64,000 nt of DNA. It comes from Hippophae tibetana (Eukaryota; Streptophyta; Magnoliopsida; Rosales; Elaeagnaceae). The stretch covers positions 20,419,501 through 20,483,500 of the forward strand of contig CM072803.1 in assembly GCA_037013495.1 (NCBI GenBank), given 5' to 3'. A program made the position numbers and the translations under genes. Below the pieces are notes generated by a model, which worked only from the letters and a program-made list of their open reading frames with translations, made no database searches and was not told the DNA's origin. Shown piece by piece: positions 35,640-49,505 of the stretch. Each line of letters starts with the position of its first letter. The stretch's first letter is position 1.

Positions 35640-38600
35640 TAATTAGAGGTCAAAGAAGCTCTGGTTTAAGTCATTGATAGAGAAAGAAACAGATGAATCA
35701 ATAAGAGAAAGATATTGGGAAAGCTACGTATTGTGGGGTTTTGGAGGAATCGAAGAAGCAGAGAAGAATAAAGTTGAAGAGTAGGTGATGGGCAACTTCA
35801 TAATCATATTGCATCTCTGTCTCTCCGTTTGTGATGTTATGATTAATTATTGGCCCAATTACAGTTTTAATAAAAATAAAAGAATATAAGATAGAGATAA
35901 AGAATATAAATTCTTTGAATGAGTTATGTTCTATCTTTTCAAAACATAACTAGTTTTAATTTATTTTATTCAATATCATTATATTTAAATATTTTTAATC
36001 TAAATATAATATAATGTTATAATAATATTTAAATTTATTTATAAATTATTATTATATATAAAACATAACATACATAAATTTTAATTTTAATTTTAAATTA
36101 ATATTTTTGTAACAAATATTATTATATATATTAGCAATTAAAAAAATTTAAAATAATAATAAATATATATATATAATTATTAAATTATTATAAATATTTA
36201 TATTTATTTTTTAAATTAAATTAATAATATAATATAATTATATACATAATAATTATTTATAATTTAATAGTAATTTGTTTCGAATAAAATATAATGAATT
36301 ATAAAAATTCATCATCTAAATCTGAACAAATTTTATAGTTTTCAATATGATACAAATATAAAATTTATAAATCTAATACGATTCAAATATAATACGTGTG
36401 TTAGATTTTTTAATTTAAACAGATTGATTAGATTATTTATTTGCTATTAATTTTAAGATAACAATATCATTAAATACTTGTTAATTGATTTTATAATATT
36501 GTTAATTTGGTATCTAGAATGATAAAATGCAAAGTATATGTAAATTTTAGATAAATATATTTATAAAATAAAATATATTAAAATGTTTATTTTATTTTTA
36601 ATATTAATTATATATTAAATAAAATTATGATTAATAAAATATTTTTATAATAATTAAAAATAATAAAACCAATTTTTATAACTTTAAATATCAGTCTAAC
36701 ACTAATTGATTGCATGTGATTAGTTGAAAACGAAGATGTCAAACCCAACATTTTCCATTTAAAAGTATCCTCTTCCGTTTAAAAGTATTTAGCTTCAGCA
36801 GTATACAACCATATCTATAAAAGAGTACTTATATTATGGCACCTAAAATATTGTATGTATTAAGTCATTTAAAAAAACATTTTCCTAAGTAACAACATGT
36901 AGTTGTTAGTTAGGATTGTGATTATCCTGATTTCACTTTAAACCGAGATTGACTGTCCTTGATTTGCTAATTATCCCCTAAATTTGCAAAAAAAAGTATG
37001 GTTTCATAAAGGTAACAAATAGCTAGCGAGTAGCAAGTGCATTCTATACAAAGATAAATGCTAAGAATTCTATATTTATAATGTGTTATAATTATTTTTT
37101 TAAAGTATACGTTATATATAATATGTATAATTTTTTTATTTTTTTTGCATTTCTATTATATATTTTAAAAAAATCTAAAATGTGACAATTTAAAAGAGTA
37201 ATTAAAATGAAAGTTTAGATACTTTAAATAAATATATTTTTAAAATTAAGAGAATAAACTCACCTGCAACCAAAATAAAATATGCACCAAAGTCCAAACC
37301 CCTTAAATCAAATCTCTTTTATAATGATTTATTATTTTAAGAAGTGATGGTAATCTAGTTTTATTACTTAAGTTATCAGTTTGATAAAAGATCAAACTTT
37401 AAGCTAACATGAGGTACGGTGGAGACTATCTTTTATAAGGTAAATAAAAGACTCAATCTGGAAACCACGAACTCATATATTTTAAATATCAAATAAAAGT
37501 ACCAGTTAGATTATCCCAAATTGCATTTAAGGGTTAATTACATTTTATAAGTACGTAGGTAATAATTTGTAAAAATATATAATATTTTTATTTTATTATA
37601 GTTATATTTACAACATGAATAATGATAAAAACATCAGGTATATTTCTAAAATCATAATTATATTTATAATATAAAAATTATGATAAAATTATATTTATAT
37701 TTAAACATATTTTTATTGTTATTTATATATTGTAAATATAATTATAATAAAGTAAATATTTTAGATATTTTTATATATTAGTAGTATAAAAAATAATTAA
37801 TTCTACTTATGAAGTTTGAATAATTTTTTTTTAACAAATATTAAAGATTTAACTGACTGTGTAAAATAATGAAAATAATAATCATACTGTTTTAACACGA
37901 ATAAAATAACAGGACAGATCCAAAACATACCGACATAAAAATGATACGAGGGGATATATATTCATATATTTATATACTTTGGTTAATTTAATAATTAACA
38001 GCGTAGGACTGCACAATAAGCTTGCTTTGTCGGATAGGAAACGTTTGTGCCAACTCCGCGTAGGCTATTTATTTTGTTACATGAACCAGGCCCAGCAATC
38101 ATGCTGGACAGGTTATTCATCATTAAAGCGGAGAAAGTAGTAGATATCTAAAAAGAAAAAAATATCATCAATGTCTCACTTTTTTCTTTTAATAAAAATA
38201 TTATTTAATCATTTAATTTTAAATAATATTCATTTATTTTTATTTATAAAAAATGTATTTATTGATCATTTTATTTAAAAATATCCAAAAAAAATTTACA
38301 AATAAAAAAAATTTAAACATATATTAATAAATATATTTTCATTACTTATCCATCATACTAATAAAAAAATTATAAACATATATAGCGAGGATATTATCTT
38401 CCATCCTATTTAAAATTAGACGAAGAGTTTGTATCTTCATCATTTTTATAGAAATATATTTTAAATAGTATAATATAAGTCTAATAACTTTACAAAAAAT
38501 ATAAATTTCATTTTATAAAGACAATGTATTTTTATTACTTTACAAAAATTATTTTTGTAAAGATAATTAACTTTTTATACAATTTTAAACTTATTTCAAC

Positions 38601-41600
38601 ACATCTAATAAGTATGAAATTAAAATGTATTTTTATTAAATATAACGAACTTAGATTAATATTTTTTATTTAAAATTTAAAATCATAAAAATATCATTAA
38701 TTATTTTTAACTTGTATATATTTATTGTAATATATGTTAATAATTTTACATTTAATAATGTTAAATTGAATACCGTTTAAGTTGAACTAACATCGTTAGA
38801 CCTGTTTAATGTTGAATTTATTTTAATTTGATAATATTTAATATAATTGGGTTTTATTTTTATTGTTATAAGTTCAAAGATATTATTTTATATAATTTTT
38901 AATATTAAATTTTTTATGAGATGGTACTTTAGACTAATAAAATTATGTTTGATAATAATTTAAATTTTTTAATTTATGATTACTAGTTTTGAAAAAATAA
39001 ATAATTTTTTTGCCGCTTTATGGTTTAAATTTTGAAAGTAAAAGTTGATACCTAAATATTGTTTGTTTGATAAACAATCCGTAATTTTTGAATTTTAACT
39101 TCTTAAGTTCTAAAATCTTTCTAACTTATTTTTTGTAAATTTTCATTAATTTCTTTAATCATTTTAATTAAATTTGTGTATAATTGAATATGGTTGGGTT
39201 ATTAATTTTTAGTCTTAATGAATAAATAAATATAATAATTTATAAAAAAAATTATTTCTTAAATTAGGAAATTTTAAAATTTAGAAGATAAAAATTAAAA
39301 ATGAGTTATCAAATATACATAATTTTAAATTTTATAAAATTTAAAAATTAAAATTATTACCAACAGAGTCTTAAATACATTATAAATATAATTATGTAAT
39401 AGATATTTTATGAATAAGTTGCCTTACATATTGAAATCGTGAACAAATTTATACTTCAAGTCATTAAATAATTCTTCAATAATTTTGTTAGTCTGTTTGT
39501 TTTGCCAAAAGTGTAGTATTTAACTTTGTGTAAAACAACTTTAATGAAAAATTTAAAAAAATTAATATTTATTATTCTAAAATAATAGAAAAGAATATTT
39601 GATAAATTTTGACCGTAAACATTTTTGGGTCGATAAAAACTTCCCTATATTTAACTTGAATTTTAATTTTAAAAAAAATACTCGAATTAAGTAAATTTAA
39701 ATGAATATTTTATTCTCTTATTTATTAAATGACATTTGATAAATTTATTATTTATCACAAGTAATTTTGTACATTTTATATTACACTTAAATAATATTAT
39801 TAATTAGTAAATAACATATCAAGTCTAATAAGTATTTAATCATAGTAATATTAACATAGTATAATTATATCAAAATGATGGAATTATAATAATTATCCTA
39901 ATGCTCAAATATTATGTTTTATTTATCTTAAATTATAATATAACAAATAATTAATGATATATGTTTACATAAAATATATTTCTACAACATAATAATGAAA
40001 AGATGATTATACAACATATAGTTATCCACTATTATTAAATGCTAATTAGACAATTATAAATTATTTGATTTATTTTTTCTCTTATATTCTCATATACATA
40101 ACATAATATTATATATCTTATAAATGATAATCATAACTAAATATTTTGATTATAACTAAACATTTTATTCCCATAGAATAAAATTAAAATCTTCAAAATC
40201 ATTATTTAAGATAATAGAATTTTATTTTGTAAAGATAATAAATTTTTGTTGTTATATTTTTACAACAAAAAAAAATAATACAATTCTATTGTAATTTTAA
40301 ATTTAATTTATACGATATTTTTATAAAAATAAAAAAATTATCATATCTTATCTAATAAATATAAGTTTAAAATTTACTTTGGTTAAACAGATCATACTTA
40401 AAAAACCATCCATCCTTTAACTTATATCTTTAAATAATCTACGCATAGTGCATAGTAACATGTAACCCGAAAAACGTGAAAAAACAATCCAGTTTTAAAA
40501 AAGTATGTGTAGAAAGCATTGTTTCTCTTAGACACGAGACACTCAAAAACTAGACTTTAGATGTTTATCTATTAATAGTTTATAATCCAAGTGAAACCAT
40601 ATGTTTTTTTATTAATTTGAATTCAGCTGGATCCAAGTTGAATTTTAATATTTTTGATATAAATTTAAATCAAATAATTCTAAATTTAAATATATCAGTT
40701 TTTTTTACTACTTAACTTCGATATTGAAATTTATTTATAAATTATTATTATATATAAAACATGATATCTATAACATTTAAGTTTTAAATTTATATATCTT
40801 TAACAATATTTAATATTTATAATTTAATTAAGAAAATCAAATGAATAATAAGTATGATTATATAATTATTAAATTATTATAGAATTAATATTAATATTTA
40901 TTTTTAAATTAAAATAATAATTTAATGCTAAAAAAACTATATTTAACAAGTGATGTGAATAAAAAATTATAATATATATATAAGTGTTCTTTAATATAAT
41001 TATAACATATAATATTTTAATATAATATATTATAAAATAAAATATTTATTTATTTTAAATTTTAATAATAATTTAGTCGAATCATATTACAATCGATTAT
41101 AAATTTATTAATTTAAATTTAATTTAATTGATTATATTTTTACCATCTAAATTCAATACAAATATAAAATATATTAATTTAATCTTATACAAATACAAAA
41201 ATAGTATTAGATTTCTTAATATATATAAATTTATTGGATTATTTATTCACTCTTTAACATATTGCATGATAGTCATGATTTTTTTTTTCTCTAAAATGAT
41301 AATTAAAGACTTACCCAACTTTAAAAAATAAAGATAAAAATACTTATGTACATCACTCGTGAGAAAAAGTAACTATTTAGCCACAATTATAGTTAATTGA
41401 CTTGTTCTCATCATCTTTTGTTTTGTTTTGTTTTTTCTTATTAGACTTATTCTCGTTATTTTTATTTTTATTAATAAATATATCCTCATGATCACTACAC
41501 GTTGAAGTATCCTTTTTTTGAGAACCGGGCAAGCATTGGCATCTGATATCCTTTTTGAAGCTGATAGTGTTGATTTCAATAAATTATAAAATTGTTAAAA

Positions 41601-41840
41601 AAATATTCCAACTATATATTTATATAGTAATCAAAAAATTCAAATTTCTAGATATGACATAAACGTGTGGTTCCTCACGTGCATGGTTTCCTTGTTGAAC
41701 GGCCGACCCATCTCAATATTACAATATTGCTGTAACTTGATTCATTATATAATTATTAAATCCAAAGAATATATTAAAGAAATTAGTTAATTTGTTTTTA
41801 GCTTCTAATTACATCTCAAATATAATTAATTAATTAAATA
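35640..41840. other. Long A+T-rich spacer, no gene seen
   Basis: About 6.2 kb of A/T-dominated sequence. The only patch of richer composition is about 37990-38110, which has no frame or repeat I recognise. Short frames at 41128-41579 consist largely of simple sequence and are not credible genes. The right-hand end (41650-41720) holds a CACGTG box and leads into the duplicated segment. Confidence 0.55.
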
Positions 41841-41982
41841 TTTTTAATTTACATGCGTAGCCATTTCTCAAGGAGATTCCAAAGCTTGAGCTTTTTCTTA
41901 TTGCTAATTTTTTTTTTAATATATCCTCTAAAAGATACGTGAAACACGTCACATGAATTTTGTCTAATTTGTTCTTCACATG

Positions 41983-42074
41983 TATAAATCTCTCTTAATT
42001 TCAGTGAACACGTATACAATCCACAAATTCAGTTCACCAAACCTTAACTAACAGAGATGAGTCTCGTTGTAAGT
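41983..42074 (+). pseudogene. Orphan promoter plus first-exon fragment, copy A
   Basis: TATAAAT at 41983-41989 is followed 74 bases from its start by ATG AGT CTC GTT (42057-42068) and then GTAAGT, a perfect plant splice donor. Upstream lies an ACACGTCACATG box (about 41944). A possible acceptor, TTTATTGTAG, lies near 42498, but the frame entered there closes after a few codons and no gene body follows. It looks like the 5' end of a gene cut loose from its body. The parent gene is not recognised. Confidence 0.45.
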
Positions 42075-42338
42075 GAGGAGGGAGTTATATATTATATTAT
42101 AAAAAATAATAATTTTTTTATTATTATTACATTAATAATATATAAAATATCTATTATATTTTTAAAATTAATTATATTGTAATTTCATTATTAGAAAATA
42201 AATTATCATTAACAAAAATTAATTATGATAATAATTTTTTTTATTGTTATAATATAAGATACCCATAAAAAAAACAATATATCGTAGAATTAGATAAAGT
42301 TTAAAAATTAAATATGTGAGACATACTGGACTTATTGT

Positions 42339-42409
<71 letters not shown>

Positions 42410-42410
42410 T
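42339..42410. repeat. (TTTA)18 microsatellite
   Basis: About 18 uninterrupted TTTA units. The paralogous site in copy B (46939-46951) has only about three, so the run expanded or shrank after the duplication. Confidence 0.92.
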
Positions 42411-43827
42411 TATCCAATGGTACCTTTAGGCTTTAGGGTTCATGTTGATTTAATTAACGTTCAGAATTGAGATTCACTTTTTTATTGTTTATTGTAGGGG
42501 ATATTGTTTCTTTTTTCGTGATACTTTTCCGGTTTCAAGTTTCAACCCAATGTTGTCTAGTGATTAGAAAAAAAATAAAAACAAATATTGTTTAGATACT
42601 CTATATAGTTGAGGAAAATGAAGGCAATTATTCTCTTTGCTTTTTTTTTTTTTGTTAGGTGAGAAATGATCTCTAAACTTTTTTACGTTATTGACTTTGT
42701 CTTTTTTTAAATGGTTTTTTTTCTTTTATTTTTCTTTTATATAATTACTTTTTTATATAATTTATTCATTTTATTTTTTAATTTTTACAAAGAGTAAATA
42801 TTTTTTTTATAATATAATTGTTACAAAATACCATAATATTGAAATTTGATTTGTTATTTTTTTATTATTAAATTTTAAAATTATTTTACTATCAAATTTT
42901 TGTAACTTATATTTATAAAATATTACAAAAATATTATGGACGTAAAAAAATTAATAAAAATTAACAATAAACTATAATAATTTCGATAATATTTTTATTA
43001 TATTTGTATATTTTAATAGTATGAAAATAACATATATAATAGTTTTGTAATAACTCTTAAAGTTTTAAGATAAATATATATATTTATTGTGCATAAATTT
43101 AATCTAAAATTTGATATTAAAGATAAAAATTAAGAGAAATAAATTGTAAAAATTATAAAATAAATTAACGAAATTATAAGGAATTAAATAACTAGATTGG
43201 AAAATTAAAAATAAAAGAAAAAATAATAATAAACAAAATCAAAATGTAAAATATATATATCAAAAAATTAAATCGTTCTCTTTTAATAAGCACTTACAAA
43301 CGTACGACAGTGGTATGATGGGACATGACATAATACAATCATAATATGATATTATATAAATTATTTTTTCATTAAAAATAATTACGAAATCATTTGTAAT
43401 CATAAAATTATTAATATTTTATTATTATAAATAAATATTATGACTCATAATAATTAAAATATTTTATAATATTAAAATGTAAGTAAATTTGGTTAAAAAT
43501 ATAAACATAAATATTAAATAAAAAATTAAATTCTCTTTCAAACTTAATTATTAATAAAAATATCAATATTATTTTTATACATTAATTATTATTCGATAAA
43601 TATTAACTTTATATAACATAATCAAAAAATAATTACAAACAATAATTAAATTATTAAAATTTAAATATAAATTTTTTAATTTTAATATTAAAATTAATTT
43701 TTTAGTCATAGGCTAACATGATTTAATAAGCATCCTTACTCACTTATATTAGTGGAGCTCAAGCCTATTTATTATATCATTTTCTTTTTATTAAAATATA
43801 TAATATAGTTTAAGAACACATGAATTT

Positions 43828-45155
43828 AGGGTTGAGCATTAATTCGAAATTGACAGTTTTAAAATAATCATAATTCAATCCGATTCAAAATAAATTATGA
43901 ATTATTCAATCAGTATTTGATTCGTTATAAATATAAATCCAAACAAATCTGAATCCGATTGGATTGAATAGGACCAAGATTTTAACTTATATCTATAAAA
44001 TAAAAAAATCACATAAATAAGCAAATTATGAATTATTCAATCAGATTCGAACTGCTATAAATATCAATTTGAACAAATTTAAATCCGATATAATCTTAAC
44101 TTATACAATGAAAAATTACATAAAATCTAAAATAAAAATAATTTTCATACAAATTAAAAAATAGTTCAATAAAAATAATCAAAATGAAAAAATTCAATAT
44201 AAATTACATAATTTAACTTCACTTTTCAAACATTAATAATAACACGAACTCATTTAGATAATCATTCAAGGCTTAAGTCACCAATACCATCAAGAACATC
44301 TGCATTATGAAAAATTAAAAAGTTAAAAATATGTATAAATAAGTAATAAGCTAATAAACATAATAATATATAAAAAACTTTAATTTTCACATAATATGAT
44401 AACAAATAAATCTATATATATTCAAACTATATATTTGAAAGTTTTATATGATATATTTGGTTCTAGAGCCTCAATTTCATGAAGTGACTCTTGGATATTA
44501 ATGATTTGAGAGGAATAAATCGAATTTTGAGTGCAAATCAAGGATTGTACAATTTTAGAAGATAAGGAACTCCTATATGGACTAATTGTACGACCACAAT
44601 AGAGAATGCAGATTCAAATGCTACAGTAGATACCAATATGACCAATACATTTCGAGCTATTAAAGACAAAATCTTAAATCTTAAGGAATGAATATTCCAC
44701 CAACTTAAAAGATCAAATTTCTCATCATCCATATCAACCAATGCTTCTTACAAGTATTTTTTCATCGCGTATTTGTTTTCTATAGTATGAACTTCTTTTA
44801 CATGTTTTCTCTTACGAGAAGCATAAAATTGAAATGCATCTACTTCTAAACCAAAACCTTTTGTACATATTTCTAAAGGTTGAGACGATTCTTTTATACT
44901 TGATGAAAAATAAGTTTTACTATACTTCTCATACATATATTTCAAAGTTTTTTTCCACCCTTTTTAACTCATTGGTGCCTCAATCTTATCTCCATTACAT
45001 AATTCTAGCAAACTTAGATGTACAGAACACTCTTTGTGCTTAGGATTAAGTAAAACAGACACAAATAACATCATATTCATTTTAGCTACTTCACCTCAAT
45101 ATTTGTCAAACTTTACCTTCATCTCAGTAGTCATCTTCATTATAACATAGGAATG
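43828..45155 (-). mobile_element. hAT transposase remnant, C-terminal part (copy A)
   Basis: DNA transposon remnant on the minus strand. The left end reads TAGGGTTGAGCAT, typical of plant hAT termini. The frame at 44538-44741 carries the C-terminal hAT dimerisation block (FDLLSWW, RFKILSLIARNVL, then SAFS), and 44748-44945 plus 45060-45150 give the region just before it. Everything N-terminal is missing: the copy is cut at about 45155. It cannot make a transposase. Confidence 0.85.
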
Positions 45156-46333
45156 AAAAAAATGTAAGTTTGATTATCTGAATCAACGATTCAATATTTA
45201 CTTGATAAATTTTAGGAATGGGTACACATATGATTTTGGATATAAATAGAACATAAAACAACATGTATGATTTGGTTACGAGATTGTAGTGGAAACTATA
45301 TCCGTTCGTACCCGAAATTAATTATATTTATTTATATATTTAATAAATTAAATTATATTTTTTTTGGATATTTTTTAATAACCGTCCTAAATCGTTACCC
45401 GTAGGTAAAAAAAATCCTCGAATTGTAACGATTTTCAGGTATATTTTTTATAATTTAATTCGAAAATGTTTATATTAAAAATTGTACTCGTCCGTGGTCA
45501 TGATCATCTCTGACGAAATTCCTTATATTAAAAAAAATCATACTTTTTGAAGTAATAAAATTAGATTATTAGTGTGATTTTATTATTTATATTAAAAATA
45601 TATTATTTACTTCCATTAGTTTTTTAAAATATTAATTAATATTAAATTTAAAGGAAAAAAAATTAAGGATTAAAATATAAAATATAAAATGATAACAGTT
45701 GGGTGGATTATAAATTTTGTTTAGTCATTTTTTAAAGTTACAAAAACATATTCTTACCATACAGTTTATGGTTCTAATGTTATCCATTTATTTTTATTAT
45801 GAAATATTATATTTTCTTTAATTTTGAAGGTAATTAGAGAAAAGAAATCAAAATTCATATTGGAACTATATTAATTGTATTTTTTTTATCTTCTTTTCTC
45901 TTTGAACAGATATTGGAATTGTTTTTTCTTTCTTTTAATTTTTTTATAGATTAAATAATATTTTTAAGTGATAATTATTTTAAAAATATATTATATCTAA
46001 ATGAGAAAATAACAATTAAATGATATTATTTAATTTTAATTTACTATAAAAATATTAATATAATATACATTATTTTCTGTATTTTTAATTGTAAATTAAA
46101 TATTATAATATTTATTTCTTTGATTTTGATGATAAAACCAAATATTGTAATAATAACACTATTATTTTTACATTTAATTTTATTATTAGTACTATTTTGA
46201 TTGCTTTTCCATTCAATCGTGAACATTATATATGACTACTTTTTACCCTTTTATAATATTGCTTTGTAATTCCTTTATTAGTTAAATTTTTAATTAGGAT
46301 CAAATTACCCATTTCCAAAAATAAATGGAAAAC
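45156..46333. other. A+T-rich spacer between the two duplicates
   Basis: No gene is seen. At about 45290-45515 the sequence has CCGTTCGTACCCG, CGTTACCCGTAGG and CGTCCGTGGTCATGATCATC motifs, which look like the ends of a small non-autonomous hAT-type element. I could not find both ends, so this is only a suggestion. Confidence 0.45.
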
Positions 46334-46419
46334 TTGAGCCTTTAATCTTTTTAAATATTGGAAGGGAAATTTTGGATACATCTAGAAAAAGCTGAAAGCA
46401 CATACACTCAACGTATATT
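46334..46419. repeat. 86-base copy of the 59-kb upstream sequence
   Basis: Matches 59050-59135 at 84 of 86 positions in the same orientation (shared core TGAGCCTTTAATC through CACATACACTCAACG). It ends about 7 bases before duplication copy B begins. Confidence 0.93.
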
Positions 46420-46577
46420 TTCTTTAATTTTTAATTTACGTGCAAACATGTGTAGCCATTTCTCAAGGAAATTCCAAAGCTTGAGCTTTTTCTTATTGCT
46501 AATTTTTTTTTTAATATATCCTCTAAAAGATATGTGAAACACGTCACATGAATTTTGTCTAATTTGTTCTTCACATG

Positions 46578-46670
46578 TATAAATCTCTCTTAATTTCAGT
46601 GAACACGTATACAATCCACAAATTCAGTTCACCAAACCTTAACTAACAGAGAGTCTCGTCGTAAGTGAGG
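46578..46670 (+). pseudogene. Orphan promoter plus first-exon fragment, copy B
   Basis: Same promoter layout as copy A (TATAAAT at 46578-46584, same leader), but the start codon is gone: the junction reads ACAGAGAGTCTCGTC where copy A has ACAGAGATGAGTCTCGTT, a 3-base loss. The GTAAGT donor is kept. This copy therefore cannot start at the equivalent codon. Confidence 0.45.
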
Positions 46671-47136
46671 AGGGAGTTATATATTATATTATAAAAAATA
46701 ATAATTTTTTTATAATTGTTTTTATTATTATCACATTAATAATATATAAAATATCTATTATATTTTTAAAATTAATTATATTGTAATTTCATTATTATAA
46801 AATTAATTATCATTAACAAAAATTAATTATGATAATAATTTTTTTTATTGTTATAATATAAGATACCCATAAAAAAACAATATATCGTAGAATTAGATAA
46901 AGTTTAAAAATTAAATATGTGAAGACATGGCCTTATTGTTTATTTATTTATGTTATCCAATGGTACCTTTAGGCTTTAGGGTTCATGTTGATTTAATTAA
47001 CGTTCAGAATTGAGATTCACTTTTTTATTGTTTATTGTAGGGGATATTGTTTCTTTTTTCGTGATACTTTTCCGGTTTCAACCCAATGTTGTCTAGTGAT
47101 TAGAAAAAAATATATATATTGTTTAGCTTTATACTC

Positions 47137-48282
47137 GGGAAAAAATAAAAAATACCGGATATTTTTAATAGTTTCAAAAATATCATTAACATTTAAAATA
47201 AAAACTATAATATTTTTGAGATTTAAGATATATTCAATAATACACTTATTATTTAATTGAATTATCAAAAAACCTTAAAAAATCACATCAATATCTGAAA
47301 AATCTTTTCTATCATGTATATATAGTTTTTTTGAATATTATTGTTGAGAATATTATCGCAAATATCCTTTAGGTTTTGTTTTTTTTTCAAAAATAACTCT
47401 GTTATAATAATTAATTTAACTTTATCAAAAATACTATTGTTATAATAATTAATTTAACTTTATCAAAAATACCCTGTTATGATAATTAATTTAAATTCAT
47501 CAAAAATATCTCTCTTACAATAATTAATTTAACTTTATCAAAAATTCCCCAACTATAATATTTAATTTATCTTCATAAAAAATACCCTTATTTCTTAATA
47601 ACACGTTATAATTTTTTTCAAAAATACCCTTGAAGATAAATTAAGTTAATAAAGCAAACAATATCAAGTTAAATATTTTTGGAAAATATTTTATATCGTG
47701 TTATTGAGAGGAAAGAGTATTTTTGATGAAGATAAATTAAAAATTGTAGCAAGGGCATTTTTAATAAAGTTAAATTAATTATTGTAGTAGAGATATTTTT
47801 GATGAAGGTAAATTAATTATTATAGCAAATGTATTTTTCATAAAATTAAATTAATTATTATAGGAGGAGTAATTTTGAAAAAAAGTAAAACCTCAAGAGT
47901 ATTTACGATAATATTCTCAATAATAATATTAAAAAAGCTATATAGGTAGAGGTAGAAAAGAATTTTTCAGATATTGATTTGGTTTTTCATGACTTTTTGA
48001 TAATTTTGTTAAATAATAAGGGTATTTTTGAAGATACATTAAACCTCAGGAGTATTGTAATTTTTTTTAAACGTTAAGGGTATTTTTGAAGATATTGAAA
48101 ACCTCGGAGGTATTTTTGATTTTTTATCCCGTTGGAGTAATATATGTATAAGAGTGAGATTATCATTTTGCCCCTAATGTTAAACATTGATATAACGTTT
48201 ACGTGCTTTTTTGATATTAAATAAAGTTTAGGGATAGTTTTGAAAAAACGTAAAACCTAATGGGTATTTGTGATAATAATCC
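47137..48282. mobile_element. Foldback element with 9-base target duplication
   Basis: 1,146 bases flanked by TTTATACTC (47128-47136 and 48283-48291). The 9-base duplication is the size typical of Mutator-like elements. The two halves (about 47137-47635 and 47640-48126) are long inverted repeats. The arms contain about five 38-base direct units built on AAAAATACYC and TAATTAATTTAACTTTATC on the left, with the inverse on the right. The right end has an extra module that mirrors the internal sequence near 47350-47400, so the arms are modular. The outer ends read GGGAAAAAATAAAAAATACC and, inverted, GGATTATTATCACAAATACC. No coding region is seen, so it is non-autonomous. Copy A has the corresponding empty site at 42591-42605. 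Confidence 0.82.
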
Positions 48283-49505
48283 TTTATACTCTATATAGTT
48301 GAGGAAAATGAAGATAATTATTCTCTTTGATTTTTTTTTGTTAGATAAGAAATGATCTATAGACTTTGGTCTTTTTTTAATGATTTTTATTTTATTTTAT
48401 AATTTATTCATTTCATTTTTACAAAGAGTAATAAATTTTTCTACAATTGAATTTTGATAATTGTTACAAAATATCATATCATTGAAATTTGATTTATTAT
48501 TTTTATATTATTAAATTTTACATTTTTTTTAAAAAACACTATCAAGTTTTTTGTAATTTACATGGAATTAAATTTTACAAAATTTTACAAAAATATTATG
48601 AACGTTAAACAATTAACCGGAGTTAACGATAAACTATACTAACCTCGATAATATTTTTATTATATTTATATATTTTAATAATATGAAAATAATACATTAA
48701 AGTTTTATAATAATTTTGTAATAACTCTTAAAGTTTGATGATAAAAATATATATTTATTCTCGCATAAATTTAATCTAAAATTTGATATTAAAAGTAAAA
48801 ATTAAGATAAATAAATTGTAAAAATTATAAAATAAATTAACAAATTACAAGGAATTAAATAACTAGATTGGAAAGTTAAAAATAAAAGAAAACAAATTAT
48901 AAACAAAATCAAAATGTAATATATATATATCAAAAAATTAAATCGTTTTCTTTTAATAAACAATTACAAACTTACGACATTCGTATGATGGGACATGAAA
49001 TAATACAATCATAATAGGATATTATATAAATTATGTTTTCATTAAAAATAATTACGAAATCATTTATACTCATAAAATTATTAATATTTTATTATTATAA
49101 ATAAATATTATGACTCATAATAATTAAAATATTTTATAATATTAAAATATAAGTAAATTTGGTTAAAAATATAAACATAAATATTAAAAACTATTGCAAA
49201 ATTAAATTCTCTTTCAAACTTAATTATTAATAAAAATATCAATATTATTTTTATACATTAATTATTATTTGATAAATGTTAACTCTATATAATATAATGA
49301 ATAAATAATTACAAACAATAATTAAATTATTAAAATTTAAATGTAAAATTTTTAATTTTAATATTAACATTAATTTTTTAATCATATGATATCGTGATTT
49401 AATAGGCATCCTTACTCACTTGATATTAGTGAATCTCAAGCCTATTTATAATATCATTTTCTTTTTATTAAAATATATAATGTCGTTTATGAACCCATGA
49501 ATTTA

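Larger units (their letters stand above)
41841..45155. repeat. Segmental duplication, copy A
   Basis: Matches 46427-50870 in the same order and orientation: promoter/first-exon fragment, TTTA microsatellite, A/T spacer, then the end of an hAT transposon. Homology passes across the hAT terminus (43828) into non-transposon flank, so this is duplication of a locus and not two separate transposon landings. Homology stops near 45155, inside the hAT coding region, just after the CATCTTCAT stretch. Copy A lacks the 1.15-kb foldback insert of copy B. Confidence 0.9.

Noticed and set aside
34597-35646. Plus-strand frames opposite the C2H2/PARP-like gene
   Set aside because: Antisense shadows of a well-supported 373-residue frame; no independent domain.
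41373-41579. Minus-strand 68-residue basic frame
   Set aside because: It arises from T-rich simple sequence, has no promoter or family similarity and is not shared by the duplicate.
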